Shown here in pieces: positions 1 through 5,729 of a DNA stretch of 6,288 nucleotides (within the stretch, counting starts at the first letter, position 1; every line of letters begins with the position of its first letter). A program made the translations under genes and the position numbers. Location: positions 1 through 6,288 of the forward strand of contig CACZSJ010000145.1 in assembly GCA_902783825.1 (NCBI GenBank), in the 5' to 3' direction. The notes below the pieces were generated by a model. The model ran no database searches. It saw nothing but the letters and a program-made list of their open reading frames with translations, and had not been told where the DNA came from. Source of the stretch: Oscillospiraceae bacterium. GTDB lineage: Bacteria > Bacillota > Clostridia > Oscillospirales > Oscillospiraceae.

Positions 1-1920
1 CTTTTTCCGGTTGGTCTTGGTCTCGTATGCGGCCAGTTCAATCCTGGCCGCCTTGCCGTTTTCGAAGACCAGCAGCAGATTCTTGCTGTAGTCGCCAGGA
101 TCCAGTACCGTCAGCACCGTCTCCCCTTCGTCCATCTGCAGCTTGGTGGGCAGATAGACGCCCAGGGCGGAGGCCTTGCCATCCTCGAAATCGTACAGAC
201 GCGCCTTGTACAGCTGCTGCCGGTCGGTAAAGATCAACAGCTCCCGCCGGTTGGAGGATTCAAAGCACTGACTCAGCTCGTCGCCCTCTTTGTATTTCTG
301 CTCTCCGCTCATGCGCAGAGACTGTGCGGTGATCTTTTTCAGGTAGCCCTCCCGGGAGACGAAAACCGTCACCGGATAGTCCTCGATCTGCTCGCTGAGA
401 TCAAACTCTTCCACCTCATCGGCGTACACAATTTCCGTTCTGCGGGGCATCGGATACTTCTTGTTGATCTGCTTAAGCTCGTCGATGATGATGCTGCGGA
501 TCCGGCGGCGATTGTTCAGGGTGGCCTCCAGCTCCTCGATGTCCCGCTCCAGCTGATCCGTTTCCGCCGTGCGTTTGAGAATGTATTCCCGGTTGATGTT
601 GCGCAGCCGGATCTCCGCCACGTATTCCGCCTGCAGCTGGTCGATGCCAAAGCCCACCATCAGGTTCGGGACGACTTCGGATTCCAGCTCCGTATTGCGG
701 ATGATTTGGATAGCTTTGTCGATGTCCAGAAGGATCCGCTCCAGGCCCTTGAGCAGGTGCAGCTTTTCCTTCTTCTTCCCAAGCTCGTGATACACCCGCC
801 GCCGGATGCACTCCATCCGCCACGCCGTCCACTCGTCCAGGATCTCCCGCACGCCCATGACCCGGGGATTGCCCGCCACCAGGATGTTAAAGTTGCAAGG
901 GAAGGCGTCCTGCAGGGTGGTCATCTTAAACAGCTTCTGCATCAGCTTGTCCGGATCCGTCGCGCGTTTGAGATCAATCGCCAGGCGCAGTCCGCTCAGA
1001 TCGGTCTCGTCGCGCATGTCGTTGATTTCCCGGATCTTTCCGGTCTTGATCAGCTCCGCCACCTTGTCCAGAATCGCCTCGGAGGTGGTGGTATAGGGAA
1101 TTTCATAGATCTCGATGATGTTCTCTTTTGCCAGATAGCGCCAGCGCGCCCGGACTTTGAAGCTGCCGCGGCCGGTACGATAGATATTCTCCATCTCCGT
1201 GCGGTCGTAAATGATCTCTCCGCCGGTGGGAAAATCAGGCGCCGGCATCGTCGAGAGGATATCGTGATCCGGATCCCGCAGATAGTTGATGGTCGTCTCG
1301 CAGACCTCGTTGAGATTGAAGCCGCAGATCTGGCTGGCCATGCCCACGGCAATGCCGGAGTTGGCTGAAACCAGCACGTTGGGAAAGGCGGTGGGCAAAA
1401 GGGTCGGCTCTTTCATACTGCCGTCGTAGTTGTCCACAAAGTCCACCGTGTCCCGGTCGATATCCCGGAACATCTCTCCGCAAATGGCGGCAAGCTTTGC
1501 CTCAGTATACCGGGAAGCCGCGTAGGACATGTCCCGGGAATAGACCTTGCCGAAGTTCCCCTTGGAATCCACAAAAGGCGTCAGCAGGGCCTGATAGCCC
1601 ATGGACAGGCGCACCATGGTCTCGTAAATCGCCGCGTCGCCATGGGGATTGAGCTTCATGGTCTGGCCCACGATATTGGCGCTCTTGGTGCGTCCGCCGC
1701 TGAGCAGGCCCATCTTGAACATGGTGTACAGCAGCTTCCGGTGGGACGGCTTGAAGCCGTCGATCTCCGGGATCGCACGGGAGACGATTACGCTCATGGC
1801 ATAGGGCATGTAGTTGGTCTCCAGCGTCTCTGTTATCGGCTGTTCCAGCACCTCTGCCCGAAGTCCCACCACATCGGGGTTGTCGTATCTCTTTTTTTCC
1901 TCTTGCTTTTTCTTAGCCAT
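1..1920 (-). CDS. Type II DNA topoisomerase subunit A, GyrA/ParC-like (C-terminus cut by window edge)
   Basis: This is the DNA breakage-reunion subunit of a type IIA topoisomerase, which cuts and rejoins duplex DNA with its ATPase partner. The first 640 residues are visible with no stop. Conserved features are VIVSRA near 44-49, the winged-helix segment DGFKPSHRK (54-62), NPHGDAAIYE (91-100), GNFG (121-124), the catalytic Arg137-Tyr138 in SRYTEAKL, and the DNA-intercalating Ile segment SGIAVGMA. A tower and coiled-coil region follows, ending in KYPMPRRTEIV. Beta-pinwheel blades start near 515 (YPVTVFVSREGYLKKI). The canonical GyrA box QRRGGKG is absent; the equivalent stretch around 536-547 reads RMSGEQKYKEGD. 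The loop after RAIP is one residue shorter than in E. coli GyrA. At quinolone-contact positions Ser83 is Ala96 and Asp87 is Glu100. The start ATG (1918-1920) lies one nucleotide after the upstream stop and has only a weak SD, which suggests translational coupling. Whether it is a ParC equivalent or a third topoisomerase cannot be settled here, so no symbol is given. Confidence 0.93.
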   Translation of the reverse strand, partial: MAKKKQEEKKRYDNPDVVGLRAEVLEQPITETLETNYMPYAMSVIVSRAIPEIDGFKPSHRKLLYTMFKMGLLSGGRTKSANIVGQTMKLNPHGDAAIYETMVRLSMGYQALLTPFVDSKGNFGKVYSRDMSYAASRYTEAKLAAICGEMFRDIDRDTVDFVDNYDGSMKEPTLLPTAFPNVLVSANSGIAVGMASQICGFNLNEVCETTINYLRDPDHDILSTMPAPDFPTGGEIIYDRTEMENIYRTGRGSFKVRARWRYLAKENIIEIYEIPYTTTSEAILDKVAELIKTGKIREINDMRDETDLSGLRLAIDLKRATDPDKLMQKLFKMTTLQDAFPCNFNILVAGNPRVMGVREILDEWTAWRMECIRRRVYHELGKKKEKLHLLKGLERILLDIDKAIQIIRNTELESEVVPNLMVGFGIDQLQAEYVAEIRLRNINREYILKRTAETDQLERDIEELEATLNNRRRIRSIIIDELKQINKKYPMPRRTEIVYADEVEEFDLSEQIEDYPVTVFVSREGYLKKITAQSLRMSGEQKYKEGDELSQCFESSNRRELLIFTDRQQLYKARLYDFEDGKASALGVYLPTKLQMDEGETVLTVLDPGDYSKNLLLVFENGKAARIELAAYETKTNRKK

Positions 1921-1921
1921 C

Positions 1922-2215
1922 TTATTTCTTTACTTTCTTTCCCGTCGTCAGATTTCTGCGGCATTTGGGGCAGCTTTTTACCACCAGCACGCCGCCAAAA
2001 ATACGCTTACCGCAATAGGGACAGCGGCAAAACTTGTAGATAACCGCCAGGATAACCCCAATCAGAACAAAGGCGCTCAACACCAGGATCGTCTGCGTGA
2101 GGGATCCCTTGGGCACCAGCAGCGCGGAGGCCAGCGACAGCGCCAGCACCAGCATCAACAGGTATTTTACGATTTTCTGTCCGGAAGCAAAGCTGCTCTC
2201 ATACCGTACTTTCAT
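1922..2215 (-). CDS. Small two-TM membrane protein with C-terminal zinc ribbon, inside topoisomerase operon
   Basis: I do not recognise this 97-residue protein as a named family. It has a short basic N-terminus and two hydrophobic helices, at about 15-35 and 42-60. A cytoplasm-like C-terminal tail carries CPYC (65-68) and CPKC (82-85), a CxxC-x13-CxxC zinc-ribbon layout, with an extra Cys63. The tail ends in a very basic stretch (TTGKKVKK). By the positive-inside rule both ends face the cytoplasm. The gene starts 15 nt after the GyrB-like stop, with a purine-rich SD (AGAGGGGGA) upstream of the ATG at 2213-2215. Its TAA is followed by a single G and then the ATG of the GyrA-like gene. Co-transcription and probable translational coupling suggest a role linked to the topoisomerase, for example membrane tethering or DNA/protein binding by the ribbon. 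That role is inference. Confidence 0.85.
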   Translation of the reverse strand: MKVRYESSFASGQKIVKYLLMLVLALSLASALLVPKGSLTQTILVLSAFVLIGVILAVIYKFCRCPYCGKRIFGGVLVVKSCPKCRRNLTTGKKVKK

Positions 2216-2230
2216 CTCTCTGTCCCCCTC

Positions 2231-4225
2231 TTACGAGATATCCGCCAGATCCAAATACTGGGCGCCGAATTCCGCGATGTGGCTCTTGCGGCCTTCCAGA
2301 TTATCTCCCAGCAGCAGGTCAAAAACCTGCGCCATTCGCTCCGCGTCCTCGGGGACGATCCGGATCAAGCGGCGGCTGTCCGGGTTCATGGTGGTCATCC
2401 ACATCATATCCGGGTCGTTTTCACCCAAGCCCTTGCTGCGGTTGATGCTGGCCTTGGCGCCCCCCAGGCTCTCCAAGATCTCCGCCTTTTCCCGCTCCGA
2501 GTAGGCAAAATAGGTTTTGCCCTTGCTCTCGATTTCATACAAAGGCGATTCGGCAATATATACGTAGCCCTCCCGGATCAGGGTTGGCACCAGGCGATAG
2601 AGCATGGTCAGGATCAGCGTACGAATCTGAAACCCGTCCACGTCCGCATCTGTGCAGATGATGATTTTATTCCATCGCAGGTTGTTCAGATCAAAGCTGC
2701 TCAGGTCTTTGGTGTGCTTATCCCGCACTTCCACGCCGCAGCCCAACACCTTCATCAGGTCTGTGATCACATCGCTCTTGAAAATGCGCACGTAATCCGC
2801 CTTGAGGCAGTTGAGGATCTTTCCCCTCACCGGCATGATCCCTTGAAACTCCGCGTCTCGAGACAGCTTGCAGGCGCCCAGAGCCGAGTCGCCCTCCACG
2901 ATGTAGATCTCTCGCTGCTCCGGATCCCGGCTGCGACAGTCTACAAACTTCTGCACGCGGTTGGCAATATCGATGCTGCCCGACAGCTTCTTCTTCATTC
3001 CCTGCCGGGCGCGCTCCGCCGTTTCCCGGCTGCGCTTGTTGATCAGCACCTGCTCTGCGATCCGGTCCGCCTCGGGCTTATTCTCGATGAAATAGACCTC
3101 CAGCTGTGCCTTGAGAAACTCGGTCATAGCCGTCTGGATAAAACGGTTGTTGATGGCCTTCTTGGTCTGGTTCTCATAGGAGGTCTGCGTGGAGAAGCAG
3201 TTGGTCACCAGCACGAGACAGTCCTGAACATCCTGGAACTTGATGGCGCTCTCATTTTTCTGATATTTGCCGATCTGCTTGAGATATCCGTCTATCGCGG
3301 AGAGGAAGGCGCTCTTTACCGCTTTGTCCGGCGCGCCGCCGTTTTCCAGCCAGGATGAGTTGTGGTAATACTCCAAAGCGGAGCTCTGATTGGAAAAGCA
3401 AAAGGCCGCGGAGATTTTAACCTTGTATTCAGGCTTGTCATCCCGGTCTCTGCCCTTGCGCTCTGTAGACAGGAACACCGGCGCCGTCAGGGTCTTTTCC
3501 CCGGCCAGCTCCGCCACATAGTCCATGATCCCGTTTTCATAGCGATATTCCCGGGTCTCGAATTTGCCGCCTCTCTGCAGCCGGAGCCGGAAGGTCACGC
3601 CCGCATTGACCACAGCCTGACGGTGCAGAACGTCGTCAAAATAATCATCTGGGATATCAATATCCGTAAAGACCTCCAGGTCTGGACGCCAGCGGATGGT
3701 GGTTCCGGTCCGCTTGCGGTCCGTCGGCTCAATCCTCAGCTCCTGGCCTTTTTTGCCCGTAACCTTGCCCTTCTTAAAGTGGAGACTGTACTTGCTGCCG
3801 TCCCGCCAGACGGTCACGTCCATATATTCCGAAGCGTACTGGGTGGCGCAGGAGCCCAAGCCGTTCAGCCCCAGGGAGTACTCATAGTCTCCCCCCATGT
3901 CGTTTCGATACTTGCCTCCGGCATACAGCTCACAGAAGACCAGCTCCCAGTTGAATCGCTTCTCCGTGGGGTTCCAGTCCAGGGGACAGCCGCGTCCGAA
4001 ATCCTCTACTTCGATGGATTTGTCTTCGAAGTAGGTCAACGTAATCAGATCGCCGTGCCCCTCGCGCGCCTCGTCGATGGCGTTGGACAGAATTTCAAAA
4101 ACGGCATGCTCGCAGCCGTCCAGCCCGTCGGAGCCAAAAATCACCCCCGGACGCTTGCGCACCCGGTCCGCTCCCTTCAGCTGAGAAATACTGTCGTTGC
4201 CGTACATGTCTGTGCTTTTGCTCAT
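2231..4225 (-). CDS. Type II DNA topoisomerase subunit B, divergent GyrB/ParE-like (GHKL ATPase + TOPRIM)
   Basis: This 664-residue ATPase and metal-binding subunit powers strand passage for the GyrA-like partner encoded just downstream. The GHKL ATPase part shows the catalytic Glu44 and Asn48 in FEILSNAIDEA, Asp75 in EDFGRGCP, and a lid YAGGKY...GLNGLG (101-124) where most family members read GLHGVG. The transducer domain has a QTK loop, Gln353-Thr354-Lys355. The TOPRIM domain keeps Glu444 in VEGDSALGA, PVRGKILN (465-472), and all three acidic residues of DADVDG (526-531). KGLGE (598-602) and a short C-terminal tail resemble Gram-positive GyrB/ParE. Deviations include Ser47 for the usual Asp, Phe76 in the usual DNGRG or DDGRG position, and Leu449 for Gly in EGDSAGG. 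The length is slightly above the usual 630-650. The start ATG (4223-4225) follows a purine-rich SD (AAGGGAAG), and a promoter candidate lies 56-84 nt upstream. Catalysis looks intact. Its exact class (ParE or a lineage-specific paralogue) is uncertain. Confidence 0.95.
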   Translation of the reverse strand: MSKSTDMYGNDSISQLKGADRVRKRPGVIFGSDGLDGCEHAVFEILSNAIDEAREGHGDLITLTYFEDKSIEVEDFGRGCPLDWNPTEKRFNWELVFCELYAGGKYRNDMGGDYEYSLGLNGLGSCATQYASEYMDVTVWRDGSKYSLHFKKGKVTGKKGQELRIEPTDRKRTGTTIRWRPDLEVFTDIDIPDDYFDDVLHRQAVVNAGVTFRLRLQRGGKFETREYRYENGIMDYVAELAGEKTLTAPVFLSTERKGRDRDDKPEYKVKISAAFCFSNQSSALEYYHNSSWLENGGAPDKAVKSAFLSAIDGYLKQIGKYQKNESAIKFQDVQDCLVLVTNCFSTQTSYENQTKKAINNRFIQTAMTEFLKAQLEVYFIENKPEADRIAEQVLINKRSRETAERARQGMKKKLSGSIDIANRVQKFVDCRSRDPEQREIYIVEGDSALGACKLSRDAEFQGIMPVRGKILNCLKADYVRIFKSDVITDLMKVLGCGVEVRDKHTKDLSSFDLNNLRWNKIIICTDADVDGFQIRTLILTMLYRLVPTLIREGYVYIAESPLYEIESKGKTYFAYSEREKAEILESLGGAKASINRSKGLGENDPDMMWMTTMNPDSRRLIRIVPEDAERMAQVFDLLLGDNLEGRKSHIAEFGAQYLDLADIS

Positions 4226-4252
4226 GCAGCTTCCCTTTCCCTACATCTTGTG

Positions 4253-4303
4253 TCTCGAATCATCTTCCATTAACTTATGTAGTTTACCATCCCGGATTCG
4301 AGA
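4253..4303. repeat. 9-bp perfect inverted repeat flanking the topoisomerase promoter -10
   Basis: TCTCGAATC at 4253-4261 is the exact reverse complement of GATTCGAGA at 4295-4303. One arm lies inside the -35/-10 spacer of the minus-strand promoter and the other just downstream of the predicted start. The arms are 42 bp apart, about four helical turns, so both face the same side of the DNA. This arrangement suits a pair of repressor half-sites or a looping operator. Because the upstream arm lies before the predicted transcription start, it is more likely a DNA site than an RNA hairpin. No regulator could be named. Confidence 0.4.
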
Positions 4304-4309
4304 AAGCAA
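4281..4309 (-). promoter_or_regulatory. Probable extended -10 promoter of the topoisomerase operon
   Basis: Read on the minus strand, TTGCTT (4304-4309) is followed after 17 nt by TAAACT (4281-4286), and TGG (4287-4289) directly precedes it. That gives an extended -10 element, TGnTAAACT. The -35 and the -10 each match the sigma-A consensus at 4 of 6 positions, the spacing is optimal and the TG adds support. Transcription would begin near 4274 and give a leader of roughly 50 nt before the GyrB-like ATG at 4225. No terminator-like hairpin lies between this promoter and the gene. Confidence 0.55.
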
Positions 4310-4371
4310 GAACAAGGGCGCTTCATTGTCGTATCAAAAAAGTTACATCATCCGACACGGACTGCTTTTGG

Positions 4372-4407
4372 GAAAAATCAAAGGGCGGGCTGCACTGCAG
4401 TCCGCCC
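4372..4407 (-). terminator. Orphan minus-strand intrinsic terminator upstream of the topoisomerase promoter
   Basis: On the minus strand a GC-rich hairpin spans 4407-4383, with GGGCGG pairing to CCGCCC, one A-C mismatch, then CTGC pairing to GCAG around a 3-nt loop. It is followed directly by TTTGATTTTT (4382-4373). Stem plus T-rich tail is the layout of a Rho-independent terminator for minus-strand transcription. In the plus direction there is no adjacent T run. No convincing minus-strand gene precedes it. It may insulate the topoisomerase promoter, end a small RNA, or act in attenuation. Confidence 0.5.
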
Positions 4408-4435
4408 CGCGGCGGATATTTTCCCCCTCGGGAAA
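4401..4435 (-). other. Two tandem hairpins, one competing with the terminator stem
   Basis: Just upstream of the terminator on the minus strand there are two perfect short hairpins. One is TTTCCC/GGGAAA with a 4-nt loop (4420-4435). The other is TCCGCC/GGCGGA with a 4-nt loop (4401-4416). The second shares 4401-4407 with the 5' half of the terminator stem, so the two structures are mutually exclusive in RNA. This is the geometry of an antiterminator/terminator switch. A GC-rich intergenic stretch could also produce it by chance, so the functional call is tentative. Confidence 0.3.
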
Positions 4436-4448
4436 CCTCTCCGTCCGC

Positions 4449-4483
4449 TTGACATTCTTTCCATTTGGATGTATTCATATAAT
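4449..4483 (+). promoter_or_regulatory. Candidate promoter of bofA (sigma-E-like or non-standard sigma-A)
   Basis: TTGACA (4449-4454) and TATAAT (4478-4483) are both perfect sigma-A hexamers, but 23 nt separate them, too far for an ordinary sigma-A promoter. The -10 can also be read as CATATAAT (4476-4483), a 7 of 8 match to the sporulation sigma-E -10 consensus CATACAnT. That fits the family, since bofA of B. subtilis is transcribed by sigma-E in the mother cell. A clear sigma-E -35 was not found at normal distance. The leader to the bofA ATG would be about 130 nt, with only weak hairpins (for example ACGGC/GCCGT, 4507-4528). Confidence 0.35.
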
Positions 4484-4619
4484 GTTACCATCAATGCGTC
4501 ACATCCACGGCTGTTTCTCTCTCGCCGTTGAAAGCCTGTCCGGGAAATAGTATGTCCCGAAGTCATGCAATTACAACGGAAGCTTTTTCCGACGCAAAAA
4601 AAAGAAAGGATGCGATCCC

Positions 4620-4883
4620 ATGGATACCATTTCCGCCATTCTCATGCTGGCCGCCGCGCTGGTCCTGATCATCGTGCTGATCAAGGTTTTGTCCGCGCCG
4701 ATCCGTTTGCTTTTGAAGCTGGCTATCAACGCCGCCCTTGGCTTTGCCATACTGTTTATTGTCAACTTCTTTGGTGATTTTGTGGGAATCCAGTTGGGCA
4801 TCAATTTGTTTAACGCTTTGATTGCCGGTTTTCTCGGCGTACCGGGCGTGATTCTGCTTGTGCTCATCGCCCTTCTGTTCTGA
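4620..4883 (+). CDS. bofA: Pro-sigmaK processing inhibitor BofA family protein
   Basis: This 87-residue protein is almost entirely hydrophobic and has the length of B. subtilis BofA. In that organism BofA sits in the outer forespore membrane with SpoIVFA and holds the SpoIVFB protease inactive, delaying pro-sigmaK cleavage. Three hydrophobic stretches are visible, at about 4-25, 30-51 and 64-87. Family hallmarks are LLLKLAINAALGFAILFIVNFFG (starting near 30), the Asn at 49 and 62, and the C-terminal FLGVPGVILL (71-80). The segment that in other BofA proteins usually reads IHxPIN is IQLGIN here (57-62), so the His is replaced by Gln58. The ATG at 4620 is preceded by AAAGAAAGGA with a 9-nt gap; the ATG at 4610 is in another frame. 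The gene stands alone and converges on the MgtC-family gene. Family membership is secure. Whether SpoIVFB is its partner in this organism is not visible. Confidence 0.9.
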   Translation: MDTISAILMLAAALVLIIVLIKVLSAPIRLLLKLAINAALGFAILFIVNFFGDFVGIQLGINLFNALIAGFLGVPGVILLVLIALLF

Positions 4884-4903
4884 GCACTCCCTGCAGAAAA
4901 GGC

Positions 4904-4947
4904 AACAGCCCTGCCGCCTCTCATGGCGCGGCAGGGCTGTTTGCTTT
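4904..4947. terminator. Bidirectional intrinsic terminator between bofA and the MgtC-family gene
   Basis: AACAGCCCTGCCGC (4904-4917) and GCGGCAGGGCTGTT (4928-4941) form a perfect 14-bp stem with a 10-nt loop. On the plus strand the stem runs into TTTGCTTT, serving bofA, whose stop is at 4881-4883. On the minus strand it is followed by TGCCTTTTC, serving the MgtC-family gene, whose stop is at 4951-4953. It occupies nearly the whole gap between the two convergent genes. Confidence 0.85.
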
Positions 4948-4950
4948 GAC

Positions 4951-5679
4951 TCAGCGGAGCAGGTTGTTGCTGCTGGAGATAACCTCTTCATGGCTTTCCA
5001 CAAAGCCTTTCATTTCCGCGTAACTAATCGCTTTGCGGCGGCAGACGGTCAAGTCGTAGTCGGTGGTGCCATCATTGCGGCGCGTGACGGTGCTCTCCGT
5101 CACCGTTGCTTTCCAATCCCCGATCTGTGCCATCAGTGAACGGTTGAATTCGTGGCCGTTCTCCACCGTGAAGTGCAGGCGGTTCTTGGCATAGGCGTCA
5201 GAACCGACCACAAAGTGGTGCATCATCAACTGGATCAAGGTAAGCAGAACCGCAGAAACCAGCCCGATGACCCACATCCCGGCGCCTACCGCCAGGCCGA
5301 TGGCCGACGTCGCCCATACGCTGGCCGCGGTAGTCAGACCCTTGGTTGTGCCCCCAGTACGGAAAATCACGCCCGCGCCGAGAAAGCTCACGCCGGTGAC
5401 GACCTGCGCGGCAATCCGGGCTGGGTCTGCCTCCCGCGTACCGTAAAACGCATCGCCGCCGGAGCTGGCCAAGTCCGCAAAGCCGTACTTGGAAACCAAC
5501 ATGAACACGGCCGCCGCGAAGCACACGATGGTGTGGGTACGGATTCCCGCCTCTTTGAAGCGCTTGCTGCGCTCCAGCCCGATCAGAGCGCCGCAGGCGC
5601 AGGCCACCAGAAGCCGTATACAGAATTCCAGGTTCTGCACATCGCTAAGCTGGCTGCGAACGTATTCCATCAAAGTCAT
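4951..5679 (-). CDS. MgtC/SapB family membrane protein
   Basis: This 242-residue integral membrane protein belongs to the MgtC/SapB family. Members include Salmonella MgtC, needed under low magnesium and inside macrophages, and B. subtilis SapB; the biochemical activity is debated. Signature segments are GALIGLERS (30-38), AGIRTHT (44-50), ADPARIAAQVVTGVSFLGAG (84-103) with Asp85, and KGLTTAASVWATSAIGLAVG (113-132). About five hydrophobic helices occupy residues 19 to 155. A soluble C-terminal domain of about 80 residues corresponds to the ACT-like tail of longer members. The ATG at 5677-5679 is preferred because a GAGGCGGG SD sits upstream; a second in-frame ATG (5668-5670) lies three codons later with no better site. 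It lies 50 nt after murF on the same strand. It may be co-transcribed or use a weak promoter in that gap (TTGAGA 5728-5733, 17 nt, TATCGA 5705-5710). Substrate and role here are unknown. Confidence 0.93.
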   Translation of the reverse strand: MTLMEYVRSQLSDVQNLEFCIRLLVACACGALIGLERSKRFKEAGIRTHTIVCFAAAVFMLVSKYGFADLASSGGDAFYGTREADPARIAAQVVTGVSFLGAGVIFRTGGTTKGLTTAASVWATSAIGLAVGAGMWVIGLVSAVLLTLIQLMMHHFVVGSDAYAKNRLHFTVENGHEFNRSLMAQIGDWKATVTESTVTRRNDGTTDYDLTVCRRKAISYAEMKGFVESHEEVISSSNNLLR

Positions 5680-5729
5680 AATCCCGCCTCTTTCTATGTA
5701 GTGATCGATAATTCAATGGCGCTCAATTC

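Larger units (their letters stand above)
4226..4619. other. Divergent intergenic region without a convincing gene (394 nt)
   Basis: This region separates the minus-strand topoisomerase operon from plus-strand bofA. It contains the two promoter candidates, the 9-bp inverted repeat and the orphan terminator described separately. A further inverted repeat, GGATGT (4467-4472) with ACATCC (4501-4506), brackets the plus-strand TATAAT. Its interior on the minus strand can fold into a small stem capped by a GUAA (GNRA-type) tetraloop. A weak minus-strand promoter (TTGTAA 4571-4576, 18 nt, TACTAT 4547-4552) could drive a short RNA ending at the terminator. I matched none of this to a known riboswitch or RNA family. 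Confidence 0.5.

Noticed and set aside
1814..3358. Long plus-strand open frame of 514 codons, with another of 303 codons at 3362-4273
   Set aside because: Both lie opposite the GyrB-like gene (the first also spans the small zinc-ribbon gene and the start of the GyrA-like gene). They show no recognisable domains, and arise because codon choice of the GC-rich minus-strand genes leaves few stops on the opposite strand.
4378..4566. Minus-strand open frame of 62 codons in the intergenic region
   Set aside because: It has no good ribosome binding site and no recognisable similarity. Its stop lies within the T-rich tail of the terminator hairpin, so coding use is unlikely; a structured RNA is the better reading.
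4383..4619. Known riboswitch (c-di-GMP, SAM, fluoride, M-box) upstream of either operon
   Set aside because: None of the conserved core sequences I know for these classes could be found on either strand; only generic hairpins were present.
4563..5003. Minus-strand open frame of 146 codons across bofA, and a plus-strand frame at 4858-5139
   Set aside because: They overlap bofA, the bidirectional terminator and the MgtC-family gene. Their low-complexity, Gln/Asp/Lys-rich composition is typical of an antisense shadow of a hydrophobic protein gene.
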